Assembly (NCBI RefSeq): GCF_028554725.1
Contig: NC_071671.1
Coordinates: forward strand, 22,753,501 to 22,817,500
DNA from: Zeugodacus cucurbitae
Taxonomy: Eukaryota; Arthropoda; Insecta; Diptera; Tephritidae
DNA length: 64,000 nt
Direction: 5' to 3'
Shown here: positions 1 to 12,527 of the stretch, one piece after another
How positions within the stretch are numbered: the first letter of the stretch is position 1
How the letters are laid out: every line of letters begins with the position of its first letter
Notes under the pieces: model-generated
What the model saw: only the letters and a program-made list of their open reading frames with translations
What the model was told of the DNA's origin: nothing
Database searches by the model: none
Program-made: the position numbers and the translations under genes

Positions 1-54
1 GCGCTTTTGTTCGCGATATTGTTTTTGTTGCTAGTGACTTGCCATACATATATA

Positions 55-987
55 ACGGGTGATTTTTTTGAGGTTAGGATTTTCATGCATTAGTATTTGA
101 CAGATCACGTGGGATTTCAGACATGGTGTCAAAGAGAAAGATGCTCAGTATGCTTTGACATTTCATCATGAATAGACTTACTAACGAGCAACGCTTGCAA
201 ATCATTGAATTTTATTACCAAAATCAGTGTTCGGTGTTCCGCTTTTTTATCGACAAATTTTGTTCAGCGATGAGGCTCATTTCTGGTTGAATGGCTACGT
301 AAATAAGCAAAATTGCCGCATTTGGGGTGAAGAGCAACCAGAAGCCGTTCAAGAACTGCCCATGCATCCCGAAAAATGCACTGTTTGGTGTGGTTTGTAC
401 GCTGGTGGAATCATTGGACCGTATTTTTTCAAAGATGCTGTTGGACGCAACGTTACGGTGAATGGCGATCGCTATCGTTCGATGCTAACAAACTTTTTGT
501 TGCCAAAAATGGAAGAACTGAACTTGGTTGACATGTGGTTTCAACAAGATGGCGCTACATGCCACACAGCTCGCGATTCTATGGCCATTTTGAGGGAAAA
601 CTTCGGAGAACAATTCATCTCAAGAAATGGACCCGTAAGTTGGCCACCAAGATCATGCGATTTAACGCCTTTAGACTATTTTTTGTGGGGCTACGTCAAG
701 TCTAAAGTCTACAGAAATAAGCCAGCAACTATTCCAGCTTTGGAAGACAACATTTCCGAAGAAATTCGGGCTATTCCGGCCGAAATGCTCGAAAAAGTTG
801 CCCAAAATTGGACTTTCCGAATGGACCACCTAAGACGCAGCCGCGGTCAACATTTAAATGAAATTATCTTCAAAAAGTAAATGTCATGAACCAATCTAAC
901 GTTTCAAATAAAGAACCGATGAGATTTTGCAAATTTTATGCGTTTTTTTTTTTAAAAAAGTTATCAAGCTCTTAAAAAATCACCCTT
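55..987 (+). mobile_element. DD41D (rosa-type) Tc1/mariner element, internally deleted copy 1
   Basis: A 933-bp element flanked by TA at 53-54 and 988-989. The terminal inverted repeats are short and imperfect: ACGGGTGATTTTTT at the left and the complement of AAGGGTGATTTTTT at the right. A second copy at 53059-54001 fixes the ends, because similarity stops exactly at the TA on both sides. Members of this group are usually near 1.3 kb, so a few hundred bases are missing. The loss lies between the start of the helix-turn-helix region (ATG at 168) and the first catalytic Asp. An AATAAA lies at 907-912 after the stop codon. It is non-autonomous as it stands. Confidence 0.92.
168..880 (+). pseudogene. 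DD41D transposase, split by internal deletion (copy 1)
   Basis: The original start is probably the ATG at 168, opening an MNRLTNEQRLQIIEFYY-type helix-turn-helix beginning. After about 23 residues the frame crosses the deletion junction (near 231-250) and soon stops. The catalytic part is open in another frame from 227 (a GTG, not a true start) to 880. It carries the three acidic residues: Asp in SDEAHF (residue 15), Asp in QQDGA (108) and Asp in TPLDYFLW (150). That leaves 41 residues between the second and third, the DD41D spacing. The DDD core and C-terminus look undamaged, but most of the DNA-binding domain is gone and the two parts are out of frame. No functional transposase is expected. 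Confidence 0.88.
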
Positions 988-989
988 TA

Positions 990-3900
990 TATATATACTA
1001 TATTCATTTGTTATAATGCATTTTCACGCATCTAAAAGCGCCTATTGTGGTGTTAATAATGATAAACAATAAAAAAATATTCGCTGCTGCAGATAAACCA
1101 TCCACCCACAGAGCATATATAGTATAATAATGAAAAAAAAAAAAAATTGTTCTCACAAATGTATAATAATCATATTGTTTGCAGAATGAGTAAAGAAAGA
1201 CTGCGAAGAAGTTATCTTTTATTGTTTTATGAAATACCTTATTATATATACCATAAAATTATGTGTGCTTTATACAAGACAAAATCAAAGATTGCACTCT
1301 CGCTTATTCTATTTTACGCTTTCATTTGTAGTTGTAAAGGAAAATAATGAAAATCCGCAGCCAATAAATCTCCGAGAATATTTCCTATCCTCAAAATTCT
1401 TAAAAAATCTGCATCCGATAAAATGCTAAAGTCACTACATCCCTCCATCACCATCAAGATAATAGGAACAATTGACCTTCATACTTGTCTGACGCTTCCT
1501 AGAATCACTCAAATTTTTTTCGTACTATAGGTATAACTTAGTCTACTAGACGGACTACATTCCAACGATTCGAAAGAGATATTATTGCCTCCGTTAATTT
1601 CAACATTTATTTTCGGAATATACCGCTAGAGTAATTTTAGAAATCCTTGAAGTTTCAGCTGTCTAAACTGTTTCTCTGGCTTTAAACCCTCTACTCACAG
1701 AGTTTTCTTATGATGGGTTCATCCAAAAATCATTATATTTCCGAAGAAATCTATACATCATATATAATAAGGGAGGAGATTAAATGATCCATTGAATTCC
1801 ATTATTTTTTCTGTTTATCTATTTCGATATTCTCCAGACTCCCAGCGTACGCATGTTGTACGCATGCTGCCAGAAAGATGGTCAAAAGTAGTAGCTTAGC
1901 GACGACCAATATTTTGAATAACAAAAAAAAAAGGCGGAAGCAAAGTTGTAGACCTAATAGAATTCTCGATAACGGTTTCTGGTAATGAAAAATTAAGATT
2001 ACTATAGTATATACCCGTTTTTCAGCAAATTTCTTTTAATTAGAAAACGTTCTGGTTCGAGAGTTCTCTTAATTTGACTTATGAAAAAGCTTAATCCGTT
2101 GGTTGGAAAAATGTATCAAAAAATTCCAAAAGACTCAAGAATTCCAGAAATTAACTAAAGCTTAAACCTGTTGATATGGCAGAGATATGTTTCATAGAAA
2201 CTTTCGTGTAAAATTCTTAAAGCTCACTTCACAAAGGACGTCGAAGAATATGTACGAGTTTAGGCTGATAGTTCCAAGCAGTGTTTGTACCGAAACTTAA
2301 TGCTTGTAGAGTTGAAGACAAGATACTTTTGATGTTTGGGTTATTTTCTTAATGCATTCTTGTGAAAAGTAGAGATAGAATACCTATAGTGGAATTAAAA
2401 ATGTAATAGACTTTAGTTATACTGTGCCACCAATCAATGATGTTGCAATCGAAATCACTATCAGAGTATTAATAGAAAATAGGTCTCGTCAATTTAAACC
2501 AACTGCTAATCCTCTATTTACAGATATAGCTTTCTAAACATTCAATTTCCAACTACTTAACATGTTAAATATCCCAGCAATTACCGCTTACTACTCATAA
2601 TCATTCAAATTTATTGCTTTCTTCGCGCCTCTGAATCGCAAATGGCAAATAGAAATTGCACGAAATGCACAAGTAGTAAATAATGTTCAATAAATTAACT
2701 GTTTAATTATGCCGTCAATTGCATTGCCCCACTCAGCTGTAACAAATCACAGACTAACTTAGTGCGTCAAGAACACTGTGAATCACTTCACATTACCCAG
2801 ACCAAAGTACCAATGCGAATGCGTGAACACATTAGTCTATCTGCCGGCGTATGGCATGCATGCTCTCTCTACGCAGGATATCTAATCGTGAAATCGTATA
2901 AAAAATGGCCCAGTTTAATGGCTGGAACTGTCACAACGAAATGACTTTATTTCCACCAACAGCAGCAGTTATACACAGCACAGACAGGCACCACTTCGGC
3001 AGCATAAAGCACTGCTAACAATACTAGTGTGTTATTCGTTTGCTGCTCGCAGGCAGTTTAAAAGTGGATTGTATTGCCAACAGCTACATGTTGTGCCGTG
3101 CACAGCCAGCATTGCCAGGCACAATGACTTGAACCAATAAATGGCAATTATGAATAAAAATTATTGGCCATCAATAAAGCGGCTTGCTGGCTGGTTGTCG
3201 ATAGATTGAGTGCAGGAGGTGAAATAGCGAACGAAAAAGGTGTAAATGCGACAATGGATGCGAAGTAAATAGAGTATAGTGGGATGAAGGGAGTTGCTGA
3301 GAGCGCGCTACAGTCGGTGGCAGATAAATTTTAGAAATCGATAGTGTTCATATGCTTTGCTGAAGTCTTACTTTAAAATGTAGTTGTTTTTCAACTGCTT
3401 CAGCGACTCTTCCGAGCTTTTATGTTATTGTCTATAGAGCTGAATAGCTCGAAATATTGTATTCCTCTAAAAAAATTACTTCTCACAATTTTTCCATATG
3501 AATAAAAAAAGTATAAGTCATAAAAATTACTTTCGATAAACGTGGTGAGAATTAGAAATGCATTCAGCGAGTATGAATGAAAAAGAAGCATAACTGCAGC
3601 TCATTTTTGTAAAGCAAAGGCCTAAGAGATAAAGAGAGACATATTGATTCTTAAGATATTTATCTTTAACATTTATTTATTATTTATTTACTGTACTTCG
3701 AGAAGCAGGATAGTAATAAAGTAAGTGGAGCGACTGTTGGATATAGTACTTAAAAATTTAGCATATCAAAACTACCACTCCCACCCGAAGTAGCGCCCCG
3801 GTTTGCACTAATTTTTACAGCGCTTACCACGATTTGCTAGAGCGCGTCCGGTTGGACGCATTTCATTCGCGCCCGTAAAAGCATCCGCCAGTAATTGTAC

Positions 3901-4850
3901 ATAGTAAATTGTACAAATTATGTATGTGGCAGGCACATATAGTATTAGCTAGTTGCAACATGCCACATGCCCCATCTAATGCTAAACCAATTTTGTAGTC
4001 GCGTTTCATGCTGCCTGGCAGCTACATACGAGTATGCCGCCGCCTGCAACACAAGATCAAGACACACCGCGTGCTATATGCCACCAGCGGCAAGCATTTT
4101 CTATTATTTCCTCGTCGACTTTTTCCAATTTTACTCATTTAACCACAGCGACTCCTTAGCCGCCGATTAGACAAGCGGCTGACTGCCCGGTCGGTCGTTA
4201 GCTCCGCTGACTTGTGCGGCAATAGAAATTGTGCCGTGACGTTCACCTGAACTTTTGTGCCACAAGTGTAGCGAATTTTTGTGGCAAACAGCATAATGCT
4301 GCAACACACACACACTGAGACACATTTGTATGTATTTGAAATGTTTACACCAACAAATATTAAACTCGCTTCGTATCTTGCTCAACTCTTTTCGACTTCA
4401 ATTTATTGCTTTCTGCCTCTTAACTAGCGACCGCAACAATTTTCTTTTTCTATGCGGCTTAAAGCTTTCCAATAACAATTCGGCGCTGAAACCGTTAATC
4501 TTTGAAGTGTAGCTCATAAATTGGTTTTGTAGCGAGTTTTGTTGTAGTTTCGCGACTGCGAGAGTTTCACCTCTTTCACATTTCTACATATGGTATGCTA
4601 TGCCACATATATTTTACAATTTTACATGCAACAATTGTACAATTGGTGAGCCTTTTCCACTTTATTTCCACGTCAAGGAAACTCATTTAGTAACCAATAA
4701 CTTGTTCAGTAAAATTTGGCCAAGATGAAGGTGTCAGTTGCTTCTCAAATGGGAATGTAATAGCTTGACCTGGATTTATTTCTCTCCTTTACCCCTTTTC
4801 CAATCTTCCTTTCTCTCTTTCTCGTTTCCTTCTATGATTTTGATTTGTTG
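990..4850. other. Gene-free AT-rich stretch
   Basis: No coding region, RNA gene or transposon could be supported on either strand. Open frames here are short and of ordinary AT-rich composition. There is a poly(A) run at about 1132-1146 and a less AT-rich patch at about 3780-4300. Confidence 0.6.
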
Positions 4851-5210
4851 GACTCTTCGAATTCCCATTATTCGATAATTTCCTCGAGAACCTAGCCTGG
4901 TAAGACCACGGTGATTCGAACTTTTTCGAGTTCCGATCCTTTTCAAATATTTTCGGATTATGTTTGTCGTGGACCTAGCCTAAAAAGACCTTGATTATTC
5001 TTGATCCTTTATGATTCAGGCTCTTGAACTTCCGATTCTTTTTAGTTGTTTCCTTGAGAACCTATTCTAGAAAAATCTTAATGAATCAGATTCTTTCGAA
5101 TTGCGATTATTTTAAAACGTTTTCTAGAGAACTTAGCATAGAAAGAGCTGGTTATTTCAGATTCTTCGAGTTCCGATTCTTTTAAGGTATTTTCTCTATA
5201 GTCTTCTTTT
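4851..5210. repeat. Degenerate tandem repeat, about 70-bp unit, five copies
   Basis: Copies begin near 4851, 4918, 5019, 5089 and 5160. Each opens with a version of TTCGAGTTCCGATTCTTTT. The four complete units then carry a block like GAGAACCTAGCCTAGAAAGA. Spacing is about 67, 101, 70 and 71 bp, so the second unit carries an extra 30 bp. The last copy is partial. No open reading frame runs through it. Confidence 0.72.
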
Positions 5211-7913
5211 CAGAACATGTGTAAAGACCTCAAAAGAACTGTAATACAGACTTTAAAGCATCTTATGGTTCAAAATCTCTTCACACTCGTTTAAATAAGC
5301 TATGATTCAGTATATATCCTCTTAAATTATATCCACTTAATGATTTCTATTAACTAGATACTTAAATAACTCACAATTTTGTTCTAATGCTCGACTAACC
5401 CACATTTCCTAATTTTTTTCATGTCATCCTTATCTATTCCCAAGTATGTAAACAATAACAGACATAGCCCACAGGCAACAAAACTTATCATATTTCAGCT
5501 GCTGAGAGAGGTGTAAAAGAGGCATTAAAAACACCATGAAACATATAAGAATATTCATGTTTATTTTCTCTTGTATCTGCTCTCGAAAAATATGCCGCCG
5601 TAGGCTGTATTAAACCAAAATTAACAGCATATAACCGTTATGTAATCAAATCAATATTGGATTACCTCAACGTGACCTTGAAGTTGATAATTTTAGCTTA
5701 TAACATTTAGGAAGGAGGGGGAAGTAGTAGTTGAGAGAAGCAAATTGAAAAGGAGGTGAGAAGATGGAGGAGTATATATTTATTGCAGTTTCATGTCTCG
5801 TCGTTGCCGGGTAACACAGATATCGATACCCTTAAAGCTGACTAGATGGAAGCATATGTATGTATATTGCGTGAGACATACATATTAAGCGTTTTAATAA
5901 TTTCCGCTTAATTGACTGGAAAGATAAAATCAATGGTATATGTACCATCTTCTGTGATATACACATATCTAGTAAAAAGAAATCCTTTATTTTTACATTA
6001 AATTCAGGTTTTATTTGGATTGATTAGATGTATGTGAAACGAGCACAATTCAGCTCGATAATTTTCGACATTTTAAACAAAATTTCATAATGCCACTATC
6101 TTAGAAACAATCGCCTCTATTGCCAAACAAATGGGAGAGTCGATTTTCATATGATTCCAGGTCAGCTTAGAGCTTCCGGTGGGTCACTGTAGATCTATGC
6201 GTTGTGTTCTGTTGCCTTAATGGAACCTACCTCCTCTCCTTTTGGTCAAAGTCGGCCGCTTTTGGGCGTTTACTTTCTTTAGATGGTTCAATCCTAGACA
6301 GTACATATCCTAATTAAGAGTTTGATTGTAAGGGGAGTGTCTTATAATAAATGATTATCATACCTTCTTGACCGCCAAACCTTCGCTTAAATTAATTGAA
6401 ATTAACCAAAAGCCTTCCCAAACTCACTCTACCAATGAGCAACGTGGACTAAACAGACTCAGATGCAAATATCAGAGTACCGGTTTTTTCTATTAAACAC
6501 AACAAATTGCCTGAACTTATTATTTTATTGGCCGCTGATTGCGTTGGTGGTTGATTGGTGGCACGCATAAATGGCATTCGATTGTAATTAAATTGAATTA
6601 TGCACCAAATACAGCGCGACACAAAGGCAAAGCAAATAAAATTTAATGGATTGCAGCTCTCAAAGGACGCGCGCCACATACACATTTAGTCCAAGTAATC
6701 AATGAACACTGCATTTCAGCTTAACGCCCACTTTATTACGCATATGAAACCTCTACTCGCTCTTCTTCTCCCACTCTCTCTCTCTCTCTCTTTTAAGCAT
6801 CGCACATAATTACAATGCATTTTAATTTAGCATTTATGGAGCGATTGCCGATGTGCCTTTGAGCACAAAAATGATTGTTAATTGAAATTTATCAACAACA
6901 AAAACAGCAACAATACATGCAGAATAAATAAAAAAGTCCTTACAGCGCTGCAACATGTTGCAAGTGCAGCATGTGGCATGCCACATCTGCATACAGGCGA
7001 GGGCAATTGTTCGAGGCAGGTTGCAGTTGTTTTTTCTTCTTCTCCTCTCTTTTCTTGTTGTTTTTTTCGCCTTGCTGCCAATTATTTATGCGTAAAGCAG
7101 TTGTAATAAATTTTAAATGACTTTATTCGCCGCGGATAAAAAATATTTAAATAACAAAAAAAAAAATTACAACAAAAATATATATTGCAACAAAATAATA
7201 TAAGCATGTAAATTGCATGTTGCCACTACTCCCTGTGGTTGCTTTTGCGCGCCACTCTCACTTGCAGCATGATGTGGCAGTCAAGCTGTGATTGCATGCG
7301 GTACATCATAATCAGTGGCGTGCTTGCTCGCAGTACAGTTATGTAATTACATATAAATTTATATATATATTTATATATGCATATATACACACATACACCT
7401 ATATACTTCTATATATATATATATATATTCCCTATATCCCAAAATTACCATTCAGTATTTATTTCTTATATATAAATACCATGTTGTTGTTGTTTTTCCC
7501 ATACATTATTATTGTTGTTGTCGCTTTCCCTCATATGCATAATAATTATTGCTCAGCGTCATCCGTTCCATTTCGACCGTTTTTGTTGTTTCCCGGCACG
7601 CAATCAGCGCGCTTTGTGGTTGCAATCAACGCAGTGGTGAGCGTGTAATTTCGGTTGGCGATATTTTGCATTATTTAACCCATTGGTAGTGGACCGGAGA
7701 GACACAGTATATTGTAATTTCATATAATAATAATAATTCTTTGTAATTTCTGCGTACCTTCACATACAAATACTAATGGATTGAGTTCACATTAAACTTG
7801 CTTGTTCCAGGTAAAAACTGGGTTGAGTCCCTCACCTCCTTAGCATAAGCGATACGTCTGCTGAGTTAATTTTATCCCCTAAAATATCTCGAAAAAAGTA
7901 TTATATTTACTCC
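5211..7913. other. Gene-free stretch with simple repeats
   Basis: Nothing coding recognised. It contains a TC dinucleotide run at 6773-6791 and an AT/TATA-rich run at about 7356-7430. The open frame across 7292-7648 is Tyr/Ile-rich because it reads through that run. Confidence 0.6.
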
Positions 7914-8140
7914 CCTTTTTGGCTTCTGGTGCATTCCCTGAAAGCTCTACATCTTTTCTACTTTATGTGTTATCGCTTTTTGAGCTTTAAAAGCTCTGAA
8001 TATAAACTTTTACACAAATAACCAGTACTTAATGCCGTTTTTGGCTCCTGGTGCGTTTTCTGAGAACTTTGATCTCTTTGAACTTTGAGCTATGCCATTT
8101 CATGTTTTAGAGCTTTTTGAGCTTGAAAAAAAAAATAAAC
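7914..8140. repeat. Degenerate tandem duplication, about 122-bp unit
   Basis: Two diverged copies (7914-8035 and 8036-8140) share, in order, TTTTTGGCTYCTGGTGC, a CTGARARCTY-like block, an ATCTYTTY-like block, and GCTTTTTGAGCTT followed by an A-rich tail ending in ATAAAC. Seen only as a repeat; no function inferred. Confidence 0.62.
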
Positions 8141-11100
8141 CCCTCTCTTTTCTTGTTTTTCGTCAGTGATTCTTGTAAGAATATACTCTTTTCAACTCAA
8201 AAGATTATTTGACAGATTTCAACTTGACATGTATAAATTTCAAACACATTTTGCTATTTCAGAAAGCTTGAAGAAATTTGGTTATAATTCATTGACAGAG
8301 AACTTGTTGGACTTTCTAAAATATTAAATATGTTTAAACTGAATTGGTAGTGAATTCAAGAGCTTAACAGGGGTTAGCGGAATCCCCATCCTCAGCTGTG
8401 ATCTTCGCTGAAACTGTGATAATTTGATTATACCTCCAACCCCAGAGCTTATCTAATTAACCAAACCGCAACTCTCAGCTGCAGGAACTGCTTCATGAAA
8501 CTGCAGTTAAATTGCGGCCGATGGCCTTTGTGACTATTATGACGTCTAGATTATTAGTTTAATCCAACTCCTGTTCATATATTTAAAAATCGATCGATCT
8601 ATCGATCTAGGCAATTTAGTAGGCTTTGAGAACAGATTTTCCATAGATTCTTTTGACTTGGTTTATAAAAATATGATATGGAGATCTTTAGTCATGAAAG
8701 ATTAGCTTGAACTGGATTCTATGATTATAATTGTCCGGGTAGTCCCAGAATAAAAATGTCGGAGTTGTCGTCTTTTAAAGGGAATCATTATCGGTTCGGG
8801 GTGAAGAATTTGATACAACAAAATTTGGGTGTCAAGCTTTAAGCTTTAAGCTATAATTTTAAACAAATTGCATATATTCATCATTACTTCTTCAAAGTAT
8901 TTGTATGTTTAAGAAAGGTCTGAAAGACCGATGTACTGTTCAAAGGGTCTAAGAAACTTTTTCTAGTTATTTCGATTATTTGTATATTATGTTCTCTTAC
9001 TATCAACAAATTGCGCATTTTGAGTTAGTTTTACTCTACAAAAAATATAATAAATCATTTTAACGCGACCACGTGAGGGTTAAAGTGATTGACCGCACAA
9101 ATTTCACAGCAATAATCCCTTGGTCTATGAAATTCAAATAAAATGCAGCTGAACATCAATAAAATACCGAAGCATTTAACCATGAATTCATTAATTTATG
9201 TAGCTATGTATCGATATACACACACAAACACACTGCATTTATGCGCGTATTTAAAGATAAGCGTCACGGGCGGACTAAAAATTTTAATTTGTCAGCCGCC
9301 GGAGTGTTTGCTGCCGCCGTTTGATAACCATACACGGCATTACTTACCGTTGTGCCTCACACATGCTTACGCACTTGCAACACGCTGCAGTTCAAACGGT
9401 TTTTTACGCAATAACAGCAACAACAACAATTTAAACAAGTGCAATTTGTCTTTTTTTTTTTTTTGCCGGACCGGCGTTATTTGTGCGATTTGTGTGTGGT
9501 TTAATTTCATTTAATGATAATCGCCTGCGATTTATTTGGCGAAGCGGGTGTGGCAAGTTGTATGTAATACGTCATTCCGCGCACGCATGTGTCGCTGCAT
9601 ATGTGGCATGTTGCATGTGTGTTTGTAGTTGTGTTGGCAAACAATTTAACAACTATCTTTATGCCATGGCGATTATAGTTTGTGGCATGCAACAGGCCAT
9701 GTGCAAAAACCGGCGGCGGCTAAGCATCCAACGGTTGCACATCGAAATGGTTCTCATATCTGCGCTTGGCCACGCACACAGGCCGCAGTGTTGCATCGGA
9801 TTTTGCGGTAATTTAATTATGGCTGCATGAAATCGAGATCCGTTGAGCGGTGTTGTTGCTGGTGTTTTTTTGCGTTTTCCGAAACTAAATTAATTTTTGA
9901 CAGCGTACAATCGTTGCGAACTAATGCAAATTTATTTAGATAAAGTTAACTGGCGGTTGGTATTGATTGGATTTATTTCCATTTTTGCGGATGTAATTTA
10001 TTGCATCCATTGGTGTGGAAATTGTCATTTGGTGTTGGTCGAAACTCAAATTATTAAATTTTTGTGGATTCAAACATTAATTAAAAAAAAACTGCGAACA
10101 ATTTAAGTATCGATATATATATTTGGATAAATCTTCTTCAAAAATGTTGCCTAGTCTTATGGAAATGCTTGTGGCGTTCATCAACTTTGGGCTGCTGGCT
10201 GCAGTTAGGTTAAGTTGGTTATGGCTGTTCCCCAGTGTTAGTGACTGATCAACGCGAAATCGATAGTCCTCAGCCAGATTTATATCTGAGTCCGTTCCAT
10301 TGACTCATCTCCCAAGCGGTAGGATACTCTTACTAGCTTACCAGTAGTTGAATACCAGGCTGATAACTGTCTTTATGCTGATGTTGCCCTTTAGTTCCGT
10401 TTGTGTGAAATTCTGAAGGCTCATTTGAATCCGAAGGTTTGAACCACGGTTCGACAGTACTGTACGGATCTGCTATGGCGAATTCAAGATAGGTGGAGGT
10501 GGCCTCTACTACAAGGCCTTTTCCTCATTGCCACAGTTCTTCACTTACGAATTATCGATCGAATCTCAGGAAGAACTGGTTTTTGGGTACGGAATTGTAA
10601 ATATGTGGAGCCCACCTATAACGCAAGTCTATTTGCTCTTGCTCGCAGTTCTTCACATACTAATTATCATTTTTAACCAGTCTTGAGGCGGTCTCTAGAC
10701 TTTTTTTATACTACTGGAAAACCCAAAACACCGAAATATCGAAACCTGTCCCACTTTTCTACTCACTAATTACACATTAAAATCATCTGTTGAAAGTTTT
10801 AATACGATTAAGCGCCAACTGTAAGCGGACAGCGAGCGGAGTGCCACCAAGCCACCAAGACCCCAACACAAAACCAACTATTCTCAGAATAATCCACCAT
10901 CAAGCGCAGGCGAATACTTGAGCTTGTGGCGTCTTTTGTGGTGATGGCTGTTCAGTCTGTTCGTGACGGCAGCGGCTTCGCGTGTGTGTGTGTGTGTGTT
11001 TCTGCAGATATTCAAAATGCTTCAATTAATCACCGAAAAGCCAAATTCTGTTGGGCAACCAATGAAGAGACGCGCACATCCGCAGCGGCAGGCTACTTGA

Positions 11101-11850
11101 GGCGCACAACCACATACATTTCTTAGCCATACAAATGGACACAGTAATCCACAATCACCACAGCCGTCGCATAATTCTGACACTTGAAGGTTTCGCATAG
11201 TTAACTGCAGCTGCCTGCTGCCGGCTGCCGCCAAGCCGTCTTTGAGTACAAGATTAATGATGAATTATTTTGGCGATGCTGATGGTGGCTATAACCTAAG
11301 AGGTTTACATTGTGGCGCGCTATTTCAATATATTCTCATTTCATTACTGCAGTTATTGTGGTTGTTGTTGTTATGCTCATTATTGTTCATTTATGCTCGT
11401 TAGCGTTAACTTTCGTTGCCTGGAACGCTTTGCCTGACCCACATACATATATACATATATACGCGCTGTGTCTTGAGCGTTTTGTGGAAGCTCTCTAAGC
11501 ACTTTGGAAAGCGCGTGTGTTGGAAAGTGATTAACTAAAAATGCATACACGCACACTAACAGATGCGCATGTGTGGAATTAGTGTGAAAGCAAATATGAA
11601 ATTATCGGTAGTCGGATATCACAGGCATAAGCACATACGTTTAATTACACAAAGCTCTATTAATTTAACTAACAAAAGATATGTGTGCGTGTGTGTAGTA
11701 AGTAAATCGGCCATAATCTCGTGGGAATCTTCAGTAATATAGATACATTTGCAAGTGGAGGTCAATTGATTTTGATATTCAAAGTAATTTTGTATGGCAA
11801 TTTAAGTAGCTTTAATTAGTGTGGAAGCGGTGTGAACGACTGAGAGAAAA
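8141..11850. other. Gene-free stretch
   Basis: No gene recognised. There is a T run near 9450-9464 and a GT run at 10982-11000. The segment at about 10140-10900 is less AT-rich and looks like unique or old transposon-derived sequence, but I could not assign it to a family. Confidence 0.55.
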
Positions 11851-12225
11851 AAAATCGATAACAAAATAAATTATTTGCTAGGATATGAATATTAGAAATA
11901 TCGATTGTTTATCGATAATGTTATCAATTTTAAAATAAATAATTTTAATATAATATCGATATATAAAATTATCGATTATTTTTTTATCAATTATCACATA
12001 AAAGAGCGCGATTTTATCAAAAAAGTGTAACAAATGAAAAGTAAAGAGTATAATATAACATGAACACGTAAAAATCGCTAAATAAAATATCGATAACTAA
12101 AAAATTATCGACTATTGTTATCGATAATTTCATTAAATGTTACATATCAGAGCTTTATTTGATCAAAACGGTAGCTAACAGCGTGTAGTAATAAAAAATT
12201 TATCGATTGAAGATTATAATCGATA
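11851..12225. repeat. Cluster of ATCGAT / TATCGATA sites in AT-rich DNA
   Basis: At least nine ATCGAT-type sites occur within about 375 bp, near 11854, 11899, 11911, 11955, 11971, 12088, 12105, 12119, 12201 and 12219. At 12103-12127 ATTATCGA and TCGATAAT form an 8-bp hairpin with a 9-nt loop. CGATA and TATCGATA are the core sites of the fly proteins BEAF-32 and DREF, so this could be a boundary-like element, or just a decayed satellite. Function is inference. Confidence 0.5.
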
Positions 12226-12527
12226 TTTATTCAGCGAAAAATGTTAAATGTATATGGTACGATAAACTGTTCAGCAATTTTTGTATAAGTTCTATCACTA
12301 TATATGTTAAATAGAGAAAAGAACAAATAATAATGTGAGTCAATAAAAGTAGAATGATAGAAAGAAGGTTAGAAGAGAGATTTATTGACATAAAAATATT
12401 TATGACTAATATTTTATCGATAAATTTAGATTTATTACAATAAATATATAATAAGAATTTAAGAAATTATTTCATTCTTGCCACTGACCTCTATCTAAAA
12501 CTCACTGCTAAGCATGAATATGAGTTG

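Noticed and set aside
10140..10700. Less AT-rich segment that looked like a transposon fragment
   Set aside because: No terminal repeats, coding motif or second copy in the window.
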